From assembly GCF_026802175.1 (NCBI RefSeq), contig NZ_CP113797.1, positions 496,001 to 560,000 of the forward strand: a DNA stretch of 64,000 nucleotides, in the 5' to 3' direction. Each line of letters begins with the position of its first letter. Position 1 is the first letter of the stretch. Made by a program: the position numbers and the translations under genes. The notes under the pieces were generated by a model. It saw only the letters and a program-made list of their open reading frames with translations, had not been told where the DNA came from and searched no databases. This DNA is from Thermocoleostomius sinensis A174. GTDB taxonomy: Bacteria; Cyanobacteriota; Cyanobacteriia; Elainellales; Elainellaceae. This document shows positions 35,201 through 43,234 of this stretch, in pieces.

Positions 35201-37088
35201 GGAGCTAGAAGTTCCCGAGGGCATGGTTGAGGTCAAGTTTGGGGGAGAAACCCAAGCATATCTTGATGAGCACGGGCAATATCGGGTGCGATGGATTCCG
35301 AACGAGGTGATCACAGGCATTCCCTATGATACACCCATTCCGGGCTATCGCTCCTACACCATCAATCCTCTGCGACTATGGAAAGCGGATTCTGGTGATC
35401 TTTGCAAAGTGCTCTACCCGGTAGATGTGGAAGTTCAAGGCAAAGCTTTACGTTTAAAGCAGCAATTCTTCCTAGTTTCTTGTGCGCTACAGGATGTGTT
35501 GCGACTGCATCGACTCGGAGGCGGCTCTTTTGACACCTTGCATCAGCGGTTTGCGCTACAACTCAATGATACTGATCCAACACTGGCGGTGGCGGAATTA
35601 ATGCGCTTGCTGGTAGATGAAGGTGGATTGGCATGGGATATTGCTTGGGATGTGACTCAGAAGACGTTAGCCTATACAAATCACAGCCTCATGCCAGAAA
35701 CCTTGGACGATCGATGGACTGTGAAGGTCTTTGCGCATTTTCTTCCTCGACATTTGGAAATTATCTTTGAAATCAATCGTCGTTTCTTAGATGAAGTACG
35801 CGCCAAGTATCCGGATGATCTCGATCGCATTCAGCGAGTATCACTTATTGATGAAACTGGAGAGCGCTATATTCGCACCACTTATCTTGCCTGTGTTGGC
35901 AGCCATGCAATTAACGGAGTATCTAAGCTACATACTCAGCTTCTGGAGCAAACGATTCTACACGACTTCTACGATCTCTACCCAGAAAAATTCAGCAACA
36001 AGACAAATGGTGTGACGCCGCGCCGATTTCTGCAATTAATTAATCCACGATTGGCTTATCTAATCACTAGCGAAATTGGCGACAATTGGATTACCGATCT
36101 AGATGAATTGCAAAAGCTAGAAGGATTTGTAGATGATCCTCAGTTTCGCAATGAGTGGCAGCAGGTTAAACACGCTTGTAAATCTGATTTAGCAGATTAT
36201 ATTCAGCAGCAAACCGGAATTCAAGTCGATCCAATGTCACTGTTTGATGTACACACGATGCGGCTGCATGAATACATGCGAAAGCACTTGCAAGTGCTGC
36301 ACATTCTGACGCTGTACAATCGGATTAGAGCAAATCCAGAGCTTGACCTGACACCTCGCACCTTCATCTTTGCGGGCAAAGCTGCTCCCGATTATTTCAC
36401 GGCAAAGTTGATTATTAAACTAATTCATGCGGTTGCCGATTTGGTGAATCATGATCCAGATGTTCGCGATCGACTGAAGGTTGTCTTCTTGCCAGACTAT
36501 AATCTCAAAACAGCCCAACGCATTTACCCGGCGGCTGATCTGGCAGAATACATTTCCACCGCAGGCACAGAAGCTTGCAGTACTGGTAATATGATATTTG
36601 CCATGAATGGAGCCGTTATTATTGGAACGCTGGATGGCTCCAACATTGAACTTCGGGATGTAGTTGGTGCAGAGAACTTCTTCTGGTTTGGTTTAACCCT
36701 CCAAGAAGCAGCCAATCTGCGACATCAGGGATATACCCCGATCGACTACTATCACACGAACCCTGACCTCAACGCTGCGATTGACCTGATTGCCTCGGGT
36801 GCCCTTGCTAATGGGGACACTGACCTCTTCCAACCGCTCGTCAATCTGCTGTTATACAGCGATGAATACCTGTTGCTAGCAGATTATCAGTCCTACATCG
36901 ACTGCCAAACGCGAGTGAGTCGGATCTATCAAACTCCGGAGCACTGGTTGCGACGGTCGATTCTCAATACCGCGCGAATTGGACCTTTTTCGTCCGATCG
37001 AGCCGTTCGAGAATATTGCCAGACGATTTGGAATATTCAACCCATCTCGAAAAAGTTGCGGGAATATACAAAACCCCAAGCTGGCTGA
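32235..37088 (+). CDS. PstS-like binding domain - TM - glycogen phosphorylase-like pseudoenzyme fusion
   Basis: 1617 residues in one frame. A signal peptide ends near residue 37 (ALAQSD). A PBP domain (about 55-290) has VQIDGSSSMTAINQWLKQRY, AAIGRPLTPEEKAEG and RPQTSDTRRAF, like phosphate-binding PstS. One TM helix (about 560-578) and a linker rich in Ala, Pro, Glu and Thr (to about 820) lead to a phosphorylase fold (about 820-1605): GKGGLGRLMVCYLDS, GIRYEFGIFDQVI, TNHSLMPETL, KTNGVTPRRF, FIFAGKAAPDYF. Catalytic residues are lost: the PLP lysine is Ile1454 (EACSTGNMIFAMNG), the phosphate-site lysines are Met1342 and Met1348, and the active-site His of NDTHP is Asp1114. If the signal peptide works, the PBP is outside and the phosphorylase fold inside the cell. 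Confidence 0.88.
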   Translation: MFDQKVPVLRKLVLLVALVSLPASTLLLPSTTMALAQSDRVSLVLSVDRVNDANSGVVQIDGSSSMTAINQWLKQRYEADFPGIEVEVAAHGTDAAIKALLDGEIDLAAIGRPLTPEEKAEGLVEIPISREQIAILVSQSNPFKGSLTLDQLSKIFQGEIVNWAEVGGPDAPIRIIDRPQTSDTRRAFEDYFEDYGGLKAGGLKAERTPSRRTHMPLETDDTAEMIQALGTDGIGYALVDQVRGVAGVRLVPIAILQDVLPDSSLYPYTFSRGYAYKTELAPALQSFLGFATTNPGQAAIETAKNTEATALITALAAATLAQTLPQATPTTTSASEAAIESTIESTIESTDATSPEVEDQVADRIAAQPEAAEPLADRVAPLAVSSKDEATEVTQTTNTRLQATRLEPTAQDTEETLETSAPSLQPLAEESKVVIGQAMAETPAVSSAEKPAMQVIKPIPTGRVLPPGLSQPNNPQGFDTPASPIVVEKPVQLETDTPATGSPKPKRIVERLDDQADLDEIRPAEPPVLPPVQTTTPDAPIAQPTEPVVAPTAESPRRRTGWWLLLPLTLVVLLIRWLQGKNKPAAPAAPNPTHPPSPPRPTASEVPAEVPEIVTAESSATTIAEAPVEVPIAPPAEVVSSSAEVPLAEPPVAAPQSDAAMIDATMDAADATVETPGVETPETLPSEPLVVEMPLEAPAVPLPDPIVSDVAAADSIDAEFIEAEIIEPQPPVSATSDEAIESVTDTKPDTGTGFSAPDPSAETFEQLADPSIRQVEPIVLEAPIVGRADTNPTVNAQPILSSSIADTTADSVMTPVPRDDSEPTVETFKRTFQDYLRSYCGQSLETATVQDCYMALSYVVRDRMMKLNRPEVYLQQPDVRIVGEIAAEFMPGPHLANNLLNLGYLEPVQQAMRELNIDLNALCEQEEEPGLGKGGLGRLMVCYLDSLSTANVPAIGYGIRYEFGIFDQVIQDGWQVEVPDSWLRNGNPWELEVPEGMVEVKFGGETQAYLDEHGQYRVRWIPNEVITGIPYDTPIPGYRSYTINPLRLWKADSGDLCKVLYPVDVEVQGKALRLKQQFFLVSCALQDVLRLHRLGGGSFDTLHQRFALQLNDTDPTLAVAELMRLLVDEGGLAWDIAWDVTQKTLAYTNHSLMPETLDDRWTVKVFAHFLPRHLEIIFEINRRFLDEVRAKYPDDLDRIQRVSLIDETGERYIRTTYLACVGSHAINGVSKLHTQLLEQTILHDFYDLYPEKFSNKTNGVTPRRFLQLINPRLAYLITSEIGDNWITDLDELQKLEGFVDDPQFRNEWQQVKHACKSDLADYIQQQTGIQVDPMSLFDVHTMRLHEYMRKHLQVLHILTLYNRIRANPELDLTPRTFIFAGKAAPDYFTAKLIIKLIHAVADLVNHDPDVRDRLKVVFLPDYNLKTAQRIYPAADLAEYISTAGTEACSTGNMIFAMNGAVIIGTLDGSNIELRDVVGAENFFWFGLTLQEAANLRHQGYTPIDYYHTNPDLNAAIDLIASGALANGDTDLFQPLVNLLLYSDEYLLLADYQSYIDCQTRVSRIYQTPEHWLRRSILNTARIGPFSSDRAVREYCQTIWNIQPISKKLREYTKPQAG

Positions 37089-37154
37089 CTGAGCACATTT
37101 CGCTCCAAACTAAAAACCAATCGACATTCAATCAATCAACAGCGAGGTGACACA

Positions 37155-37550
37155 ATGGAAGGCTGCATCGTGACAGATTTAAAGGTTCATAGCAAGCGCA
37201 ACTGCTTTTTCCTAGATCCTGAGATGATGCGACGCATTCAGCAGGAAACGGCGGTGACAGCACGGCTTGACCCTGGAACCAATATCATCAAGATTCGCAG
37301 TGGTGCGTTTAACTATCGTCATGGTTCTGGAATAACAGGTGAACCGATCGTGCTGCTGTGGATTTATGGCGGCAAGGTGATGAACAAAAAGACGAATGTG
37401 GAAGTGGGGGCAACTTGGTCTACCTTGAACGGATATGACGATGCCCTGACGCTCGAGGTCTCAGAGCCTGCAACGCTGTGCGCTTTCTTCTTCGACACGT
37501 ACCTTGAAGACAACGATGGTGAAGTATTGCTATCGGTGGTGCGAATTTAG
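37155..37550 (+). CDS. stand-alone copy of the C-terminal domain of the downstream PBP-DUF4912 protein
   Basis: 131 residues, soluble, no signal peptide, with GAGGT upstream of ATG 37155. It matches residues about 844-974 of the next protein: VHSKRNCFFLDPEMMRRIQ against VHSQRNCYLLNDDRMRQIQ, and LWIYGGKVMNKKTNV with ATWSTLNGYDD against LWIQGGKVINKQTDV with ATWSTLNGYAD; both end FFDTYLxDNxGExxLSxV. I know no name for this domain; it looks beta-rich. It starts 66 bases after the phosphorylase fusion and is probably translated from the same transcript. Confidence 0.82.
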   Translation: MEGCIVTDLKVHSKRNCFFLDPEMMRRIQQETAVTARLDPGTNIIKIRSGAFNYRHGSGITGEPIVLLWIYGGKVMNKKTNVEVGATWSTLNGYDDALTLEVSEPATLCAFFFDTYLEDNDGEVLLSVVRI

Positions 37551-37713
37551 TCGATCAAATTCATTCAATCAGCATCCACTCATTCAGATACTCCATAATT
37601 GCACGATTGCAGAAGTAAGCAGGCAAAGGACTAGGCCTTTTCACTGGTTACTTCGCCGATCGTTCATTATGAGTTCACTTTTATGAGTCAGCCCCAATCA
37701 TAAGCGGTTCATA

Positions 37714-40644
37714 ATGATGATGTACCCTAAAAAAGCATTCGTTAAATTTTCGGCTGTCTTGCTGGCGCTCACAGCCACTCCTCAGCTTTTGATCACTGTG
37801 TTGGATACAGAAGCGGTTCATGCTCAGTCTTCTAGCCCTGCGCCTGCCTCGTTTCCCTTACCGGAATCACTACCTGCTGATGCCACGCTTCGAGTCGATG
37901 GATCAAGCAGTATGACTGTAATTAACGAAGCTCTGAAACGACGATTTGAAGAACGATTTGCAGACGCTAACGTTGAACTTGCGGCCAGTGGAACCCAACC
38001 AGCCCTTGAGGCACTGTTGAATGGCGATATCAACCTGGCGGCGATCGGTCGTGCTCTTACGAATGATGAGAAAGCACAAGGACTGATTGAAGTGCCAGTT
38101 AGTCGCGAAAAGATCGCCGTTATTGTGGGACCAGATAATCCGTTCAATGGCGATATCACCTTTGAACAATTTGCCCGCATTTTTCGCGGCGAAATTACCG
38201 ATTGGTCTGAGCTTGGTGGCGAACCGGGCCCGATTCGTTTTGTCGATCGTCCTGAATCGAGCGACACGCGCCAATCCTTCAGTCAGTATGACGTGTTTGA
38301 ACAAGCCCCGTTTGTCACTGGTCCGAATGCCGTTCAGGTGGCAGACGATGACACGGCAGCGGTAATCAACGAACTGGGTAGTGATGGAATTGGCTATGCC
38401 ATTGCGGATCAGGTGCTCGATCGCAATGATGTGAAAATTGTGTCAATGCACCAAACGTTGCCGGATGATCCCCGCTATCCCTTCTCACAGCCACGGGGCT
38501 ATGTGTATCGCGAAACCCCTGATCCGGTCGCCCAAGCCTTTCTGGGATTTGCCACCTCTGCTCCTGGACAGGAAGCAGTCGCCGAAGCCAGAGAAGCCGA
38601 AGCAGCGGCTGTAGATGCTGGCGTGGCGTCTCCAAGTCCCGTGGAATCACCAGCGGCAGTTGCCCCCGCTGCCCCAGTGGAACCTGCCGAAACCGAAACG
38701 GCTCAAGCTCCAGTTGCGACAGAAACCCGCGATCGGGGTGGATCAGGCTGGCTGTGGCTACTGCCCTTATTGCTGTTGGGTGGCTTATTGTGGTGGCTAC
38801 TGGGTCGTCGTCCCGCCGAAACGGCTCCTGTCGCGGCAACTGGGGCAGTGGTGCCACCTCCCCCCCTCGACGACGAGAGCCGAATTATTTTAACGCCTCG
38901 CGATTGCCGCAATGCCTATGCCTATTGGGAAGTGCCCGAGCGCCACAAAGCGCGTTTACGGGAACAAGGGGGACGCAACTTGTCGCTGCGCCTGTATGAT
39001 GTCACAGATATTGATCTCGATCGCCAGCCACCCCACAGTATGAAACAGTTCGACTGTAGGGAATCGGAACCAGATTTACATGTGCCGATTCCGGTAGACA
39101 ACCGGGATTATCTGGCAGAACTGGGCTACATGACCGATGACGGCAAGTGGTTAAGTCTAGTTCGATCGCGGCATGTGCGCGTACCTGCTTGCGTTGCTCC
39201 TGCCCCTGCCCCCAAAGTCGGAGGAGCCGCCTTGGCTGGAGGAGCGGCTGCCCTCGGAGGAGCCGCCTTGGCTGCGGCAAACCGATCAACCCCGACTCCT
39301 GCTTCTGTGGTTACGCCAGTTTCGACAGAAGGTAGCCGCATCGTGCTGACGCCGCGTAGCTCTCGTGATGCCTATGCCTATTGGGAAATGCCAGATGCAC
39401 TCAAGGCTGACTTGGCTCGTCCTGGTGGTCCCGATCTGAAGCTGCGCATTTATGATGTCACCGATATTGACTTTGACAAACAGCCCGCCCACGGTTTTCA
39501 AGAGTATGATTGCCATGATCGAGACACCGACCGCCATGTGCCCATTCCGGCGGCCGATCGCGATTACCTAGCTGAAATTGGTTATCCTAGTGCAAACGGC
39601 TGGGTGAAAATTGCCCGTTCCAACGCAGTACGAGTTCCATCGGAAATTGCCGGCAACAATGGTAATCCGATCGGGGCCGCTTTAGCTGGAGGAGCCGCAG
39701 CCGTTACCGGTCTGGCTGCCGCGACTGTGTTGCGAGACAAAACTCCCGATAAACCAGCCGAACCACCTGCGATTCAAGCCCCTACTAGCCGGATTGTGCT
39801 GAGTCCTCGCAGCGGTAAAGAGATTGTAGCCGCCTGGGATACACCCGAATCCCATAAGTCCCTGCTGAAGCAACAGGGTGGGCGCGATCTGAAGTTGCGG
39901 ATCTATGATGTCACCGACATTAACCTCGACGAGCACCACGCTCACAGCGTTCAACAATACGACTGTGATGATCAGACCACCGAAATTACCCTGCCCGTTT
40001 CACTGACCGATCGCGATTACATTGCCGAAATTGGCTATGTTACTAGTGATGGGCGGTGGTTGAAGTTGGCGCGATCGGAGTCCATTCGAGTTCCAGCCGC
40101 AGTACCCAGTACTGAATCTGCCACCAGCATTCCCACTGCCATTGGAGCAACGGCTGCAACCCTTGGCACGGTAGCCGCCATTGGCACTCCGGTAGAGCCT
40201 GTGGCGGAGCGTCCAGCAACAAATCTACCAAGCCAGTTGCCACGTTGCTCGATTCAAAACCTAGTTGTGCACAGCCAGCGCAACTGTTATTTGCTCAACG
40301 ACGATCGAATGCGGCAGATCCAGGAGCGCGTTTCTGCAACTAAAACCTTGGAACCGGGTTCTTATATCGTTCGTATTAAGGACGGGACATTTGGCTATGA
40401 CGCGAGGGGGATCGGCCAAGCCGATGAGCCATTGGTAGTGCTATGGATTCAAGGCGGTAAGGTCATCAACAAGCAAACAGATGTACCAGTGACTGCTACT
40501 TGGTCTACGTTGAATGGTTATGCAGACCTCCTCAACCTAGATGTTTTGGAAACAACTACACTGCACGCTCTATTTTTTGACACTTACTTGGACGACAACG
40601 AAGGTGAACTCACTCTGTCGATCGTGAAGTTGCCGTCGCTGTAA
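37714..40644 (+). CDS. PstS-like binding domain - TM - three DUF4912 domains - shared C-terminal domain
   Basis: 976 residues. Signal peptide to about residue 38 (AVHAQS). PBP domain (about 50-285) closely like that of the upstream fusion: RVDGSSSMTVINEALKRRF, AAIGRALTNDEKAQG, RPESSDTRQSF, GSDGIGYAIADQV. TM helix at about 345-366 (WLWLLPLLLLGGLLWWLLGR). Three DUF4912 repeats follow (about 389-491, 540-640, 692-795), each with a SRIxLxPR start, LRxYDVTDIxxD and DYxAEIGY; Ala/Gly-rich linkers separate them. The last 130 residues equal the stand-alone domain upstream. The function of DUF4912 is unknown. ATG 37714, 37717 and 37720 are alternative starts. A strong terminator follows. Confidence 0.88.
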   Translation: MMMYPKKAFVKFSAVLLALTATPQLLITVLDTEAVHAQSSSPAPASFPLPESLPADATLRVDGSSSMTVINEALKRRFEERFADANVELAASGTQPALEALLNGDINLAAIGRALTNDEKAQGLIEVPVSREKIAVIVGPDNPFNGDITFEQFARIFRGEITDWSELGGEPGPIRFVDRPESSDTRQSFSQYDVFEQAPFVTGPNAVQVADDDTAAVINELGSDGIGYAIADQVLDRNDVKIVSMHQTLPDDPRYPFSQPRGYVYRETPDPVAQAFLGFATSAPGQEAVAEAREAEAAAVDAGVASPSPVESPAAVAPAAPVEPAETETAQAPVATETRDRGGSGWLWLLPLLLLGGLLWWLLGRRPAETAPVAATGAVVPPPPLDDESRIILTPRDCRNAYAYWEVPERHKARLREQGGRNLSLRLYDVTDIDLDRQPPHSMKQFDCRESEPDLHVPIPVDNRDYLAELGYMTDDGKWLSLVRSRHVRVPACVAPAPAPKVGGAALAGGAAALGGAALAAANRSTPTPASVVTPVSTEGSRIVLTPRSSRDAYAYWEMPDALKADLARPGGPDLKLRIYDVTDIDFDKQPAHGFQEYDCHDRDTDRHVPIPAADRDYLAEIGYPSANGWVKIARSNAVRVPSEIAGNNGNPIGAALAGGAAAVTGLAAATVLRDKTPDKPAEPPAIQAPTSRIVLSPRSGKEIVAAWDTPESHKSLLKQQGGRDLKLRIYDVTDINLDEHHAHSVQQYDCDDQTTEITLPVSLTDRDYIAEIGYVTSDGRWLKLARSESIRVPAAVPSTESATSIPTAIGATAATLGTVAAIGTPVEPVAERPATNLPSQLPRCSIQNLVVHSQRNCYLLNDDRMRQIQERVSATKTLEPGSYIVRIKDGTFGYDARGIGQADEPLVVLWIQGGKVINKQTDVPVTATWSTLNGYADLLNLDVLETTTLHALFFDTYLDDNEGELTLSIVKLPSL

Positions 40645-40712
40645 GAGTTTTTACCTGAATTTGTTCATTTTTAACTTCTTGTTCATCGTTGAACAGATAC
40701 TAGACATAAGCC

Positions 40713-40760
40713 AGGAGAGAGGTGATTTTGCCTTTCTCCTCTTTTTTATTTTTTTTATTT
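40713..40760 (+). terminator. strong Rho-independent terminator
   Basis: A 10-bp stem with one G-T pair (AGGAGAGAGG 40713-40722, CCTTTCTCCT 40731-40740), an 8-base loop and then a long T-rich run (CTTTTTTATTTTTTTTATTT). It ends the PBP-DUF4912 transcript before the convergent mutM gene. Confidence 0.88.
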
Positions 40761-40807
40761 CAGATCTTGTTTCAGAGTCATTGACTCCTGACCCCAACCC
40801 ATCCGAG

Positions 40808-41659
40808 CTACTGTTGGCAAACCGGACAAAAATGTGCCGATCGCCCAGCCATCTTGATCCGCATAATTTTTGTTTTACAGATCCGGCATGCCAACCCTTC
40901 TCGATCGTAAACCCAGGCAAGCCCGGCATAGTTTCCATTCACTCCCGCCACATCTCGATAATCGCTGAAGGTGGTTCCCCTAGCCTCAATTGCCGTTTGC
41001 AACACTTGAACGATCGCTGCATGTAATCGTCTCATCTGCGCTAAATTCAGCGCTGCGCACGGGGTCTCTGGTTTAATTCCGCTGAGAAACAGTGCTTCGT
41101 CTGCATAAATATTGCCAATGCCTGCCACAATGGTTTGATCCAGCAGTGCGTTCTTAATTGGACGGTGGCGATCGCGCAATTTTCCAGCCAAATAGTCAAC
41201 AGAAAACTCTGGCGAAAACGGCTCTGGACCTAAGTGTGTCAGTCCTGACATGATGGCTTCTGGAGCATGATTAGGCGGCACAAACCACATTTGCCCAAAC
41301 GTACGCTGATCCACGAATCGTAGTTCTTGCAGTTGAGGAAAGATCAACCGCACACGACAGTGTTTTTGCAACGGGGTTGTGTTCGGCAGCCATAGCAGTT
41401 GTCCCGTCATCCGCAGATGCACCCCTAACCATCCCGCTTTCTGGTGTCCCTCTTGTTCAACTAGCTCTGCCAACAGATACTTGCCCCGCCGATGCCATTG
41501 GATCACGGTTTTACCAATAAGATTCTCTAGGAACGCCGAGGGGGGAGAGGGAAACGCAATAGTGCGATTGAGCAAGATCTCACCACTCACAATCGGCTGA
41601 TGCAGAGTGACTTGATTTAAGCCGCGTCGCACCGTTTCAACTTCTGGTAATTCGGGCAC
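40808..41659 (-). CDS. mutM: formamidopyrimidine-DNA glycosylase (Fpg/MutM)
   Basis: Base-excision repair enzyme that removes 8-oxoguanine and ring-opened purines and nicks the DNA. The catalytic N-terminal proline must follow the initiator, so the start is the GTG at 41659 (V-PELPEVETVRRGL), not the GTG three codons earlier. Lys in HRRGKYLLAEL, the helix-two-turn-helix segment with LLDQTIVAGIGNIYADEALF, and the C-terminal zinc finger (CRICKTK ... HFCPVCQQ) are all present. 283 residues, normal length. Confidence 0.93.
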   Translation of the reverse strand: MPELPEVETVRRGLNQVTLHQPIVSGEILLNRTIAFPSPPSAFLENLIGKTVIQWHRRGKYLLAELVEQEGHQKAGWLGVHLRMTGQLLWLPNTTPLQKHCRVRLIFPQLQELRFVDQRTFGQMWFVPPNHAPEAIMSGLTHLGPEPFSPEFSVDYLAGKLRDRHRPIKNALLDQTIVAGIGNIYADEALFLSGIKPETPCAALNLAQMRRLHAAIVQVLQTAIEARGTTFSDYRDVAGVNGNYAGLAWVYDREGLACRICKTKIMRIKMAGRSAHFCPVCQQ

Positions 41660-41727
41660 AGTCAACACCAGGCGACAAAACGCCCTTCAAATTTTTATCT
41701 TTCTAGCATAGAGTCCGTTACTCCACG

Positions 41728-42621
41728 TCAGCCAAAAGGCTGTTCTACAGAGACCGTGGCTGCCGGAGACGGACTGGTCGTTGTCGTTGTCGCTTGCCCC
41801 ACCGTTGTCGTCACTTCAATCCCAAATTGCTCAAAGACAACAATAGGTTCCGGGATTAGGGCATCAATCCGCCGCACAATCACCTGCCCATTCGCTAAGC
41901 TTTGCCCTTCCCGGACATACCGACTAGTCGGCTCATTTGGGGCATTGACGATCGCATAGGGAACGTTGCCAATTTGCACCACTCCTAGAACTTCGACGGC
42001 TCGGGCAAGGGTTGGTTGGGGCGGCAAGGGAGCTACAGCCGTCGGCGTGCGCGGAACTAAATTGGGAATCGGAGCTAGCCCACCTGAGCTATGACTCGTT
42101 CCATTGGTTGCTGTGGATTGTCCACCATTAGTCGATCGAGTCGCGGGTGCACTGGACACAGTCCCAGATCCAGGCGAAGTTCCCGATGGAGCCGTTGCAG
42201 TGGGCTGGGTTGCGGTAGAGGGCGTGTTCGTGGGAGAAATTTCAATTTGAACCGATGGGGTAGTAGGAACCAGTGAGAAGGGATCTGTCCGCTCTGTTTG
42301 AATGGCTTGCACCCGCTGATCTGGGTTAGTAGAAGGAATCAAATCTAAATTACTGGGCAACCGAGTCACTCGAGTTTCATCAGGTAAGGGGGCATTTAAA
42401 GGGGCATCAGGCGGTAATGCCTCAGCCGCAGGAGACTCAACCGTGGTATCACCTGGTGCCTCATCGCTGGCGGTGACATTAATCTCAGCAGATTCGTCTT
42501 CAGGAGAGGGGTCACCTTGCCCAACTAGAGAATCGCATCCACTCACTGGCAACGCCGCTATTGCCATCATTGCTGTGATTGCAACCCAACGCATTCCTCC
42601 ACCCCCATGCCGTAACTGCAT
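41728..42621 (-). CDS. probable lipoprotein with PilP/GspC-like C-terminal domain
   Basis: 297 residues. A hydrophobic N-terminus ends in a lipobox-like LPVSGC (about 25-30). A long Thr/Ser/Pro-rich, low-complexity region (about 35-200) follows. The conserved-looking C-terminal part (about 205-275), VLGVVQIGNVPYAIVNAPNE, VREGQSLANGQVIVRRI and PIVVFEQFGIEV, resembles the small beta domains of pilus or secretion proteins of the PilP/GspC kind; that match is a guess from pattern. It probably faces the periplasm. It is 43 bases from the next exported-protein gene on the same strand. Confidence 0.65.
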   Translation of the reverse strand: MQLRHGGGGMRWVAITAMMAIAALPVSGCDSLVGQGDPSPEDESAEINVTASDEAPGDTTVESPAAEALPPDAPLNAPLPDETRVTRLPSNLDLIPSTNPDQRVQAIQTERTDPFSLVPTTPSVQIEISPTNTPSTATQPTATAPSGTSPGSGTVSSAPATRSTNGGQSTATNGTSHSSGGLAPIPNLVPRTPTAVAPLPPQPTLARAVEVLGVVQIGNVPYAIVNAPNEPTSRYVREGQSLANGQVIVRRIDALIPEPIVVFEQFGIEVTTTVGQATTTTTSPSPAATVSVEQPFG

Positions 42622-42664
42622 ACAACTCCAGAATAGTGCAATTTTTTTTCTCTATGCCAAGCTG

Positions 42665-43234
42665 TCATTGCGATCGAGGCAGTGAGAAGGGAAACGTCGC
42701 CACTGGGTTCTGTTCGTCCACTGTGCCTGTTAGGGTTTCGGTATTCCCTTGAACCAGCAATGTTAAGTTAAACGGAATGGGGCCGCTACCTGCACAGCGC
42801 TGAAATAAATTCACTGCGATTGTGTACTGACCTTGCGGGGCTTGCGATGGTGGCCAAAAGATATTTTCAATGGGACTTGAGGTTGGCTCGATACAGTTTG
42901 CATTGGCATCAACATCGAGTTGCCCACCTGAACCAATCGATCGATTAAAGTACGTGACCGTATCACCGCTTGGATCAGTCACCGCGAGGTCTAAATCATC
43001 GGTCGTTGTCCACCGTAATGTAACCTGAATATCGCCGGTTCCTAACTCCGGCGAGTTTTCTGAAGACACCACCTGAGTTGGGGATGGGCAAATCTCTCCC
43101 AAATCGACCAATACTCCGTCAAAGTCAATTAAAAAACAGCCTTGATACTCCTGAGAATGGACAGGTGTGCTGCTTCGACCTAGAAGCAACAGAATTGTAG
43201 GAAGCAAGAGACTAGTTCGCAGAAGCTTTGACAT
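42665..43234 (-). CDS. secreted protein with YfaP/DUF2135-like domain
   Basis: 189 residues with a signal peptide (RTSLLLPTILLLLG ... PVHSQ). The mature part contains a beta-sandwich motif typical of YfaP-like proteins: VTLRWTTTDDLDLAVTDPSG, GGQLDVDANANC, PIENIFWPP and GQYTIAVNLFQRC. Such domains are found in exported proteins of unknown role and sometimes beside von Willebrand A domains. Two to four Cys could form disulfides. It precedes the lipoprotein gene and may share its transcript. Confidence 0.75.
   Translation of the reverse strand: MSKLLRTSLLLPTILLLLGRSSTPVHSQEYQGCFLIDFDGVLVDLGEICPSPTQVVSSENSPELGTGDIQVTLRWTTTDDLDLAVTDPSGDTVTYFNRSIGSGGQLDVDANANCIEPTSSPIENIFWPPSQAPQGQYTIAVNLFQRCAGSGPIPFNLTLLVQGNTETLTGTVDEQNPVATFPFSLPRSQ

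Noticed and set aside
38366-38857. Minus-strand frame of 163 codons
   Set aside because: Antisense of the PBP and linker part of the DUF4912 gene; Pro/Leu/Arg-rich and without any known motif.
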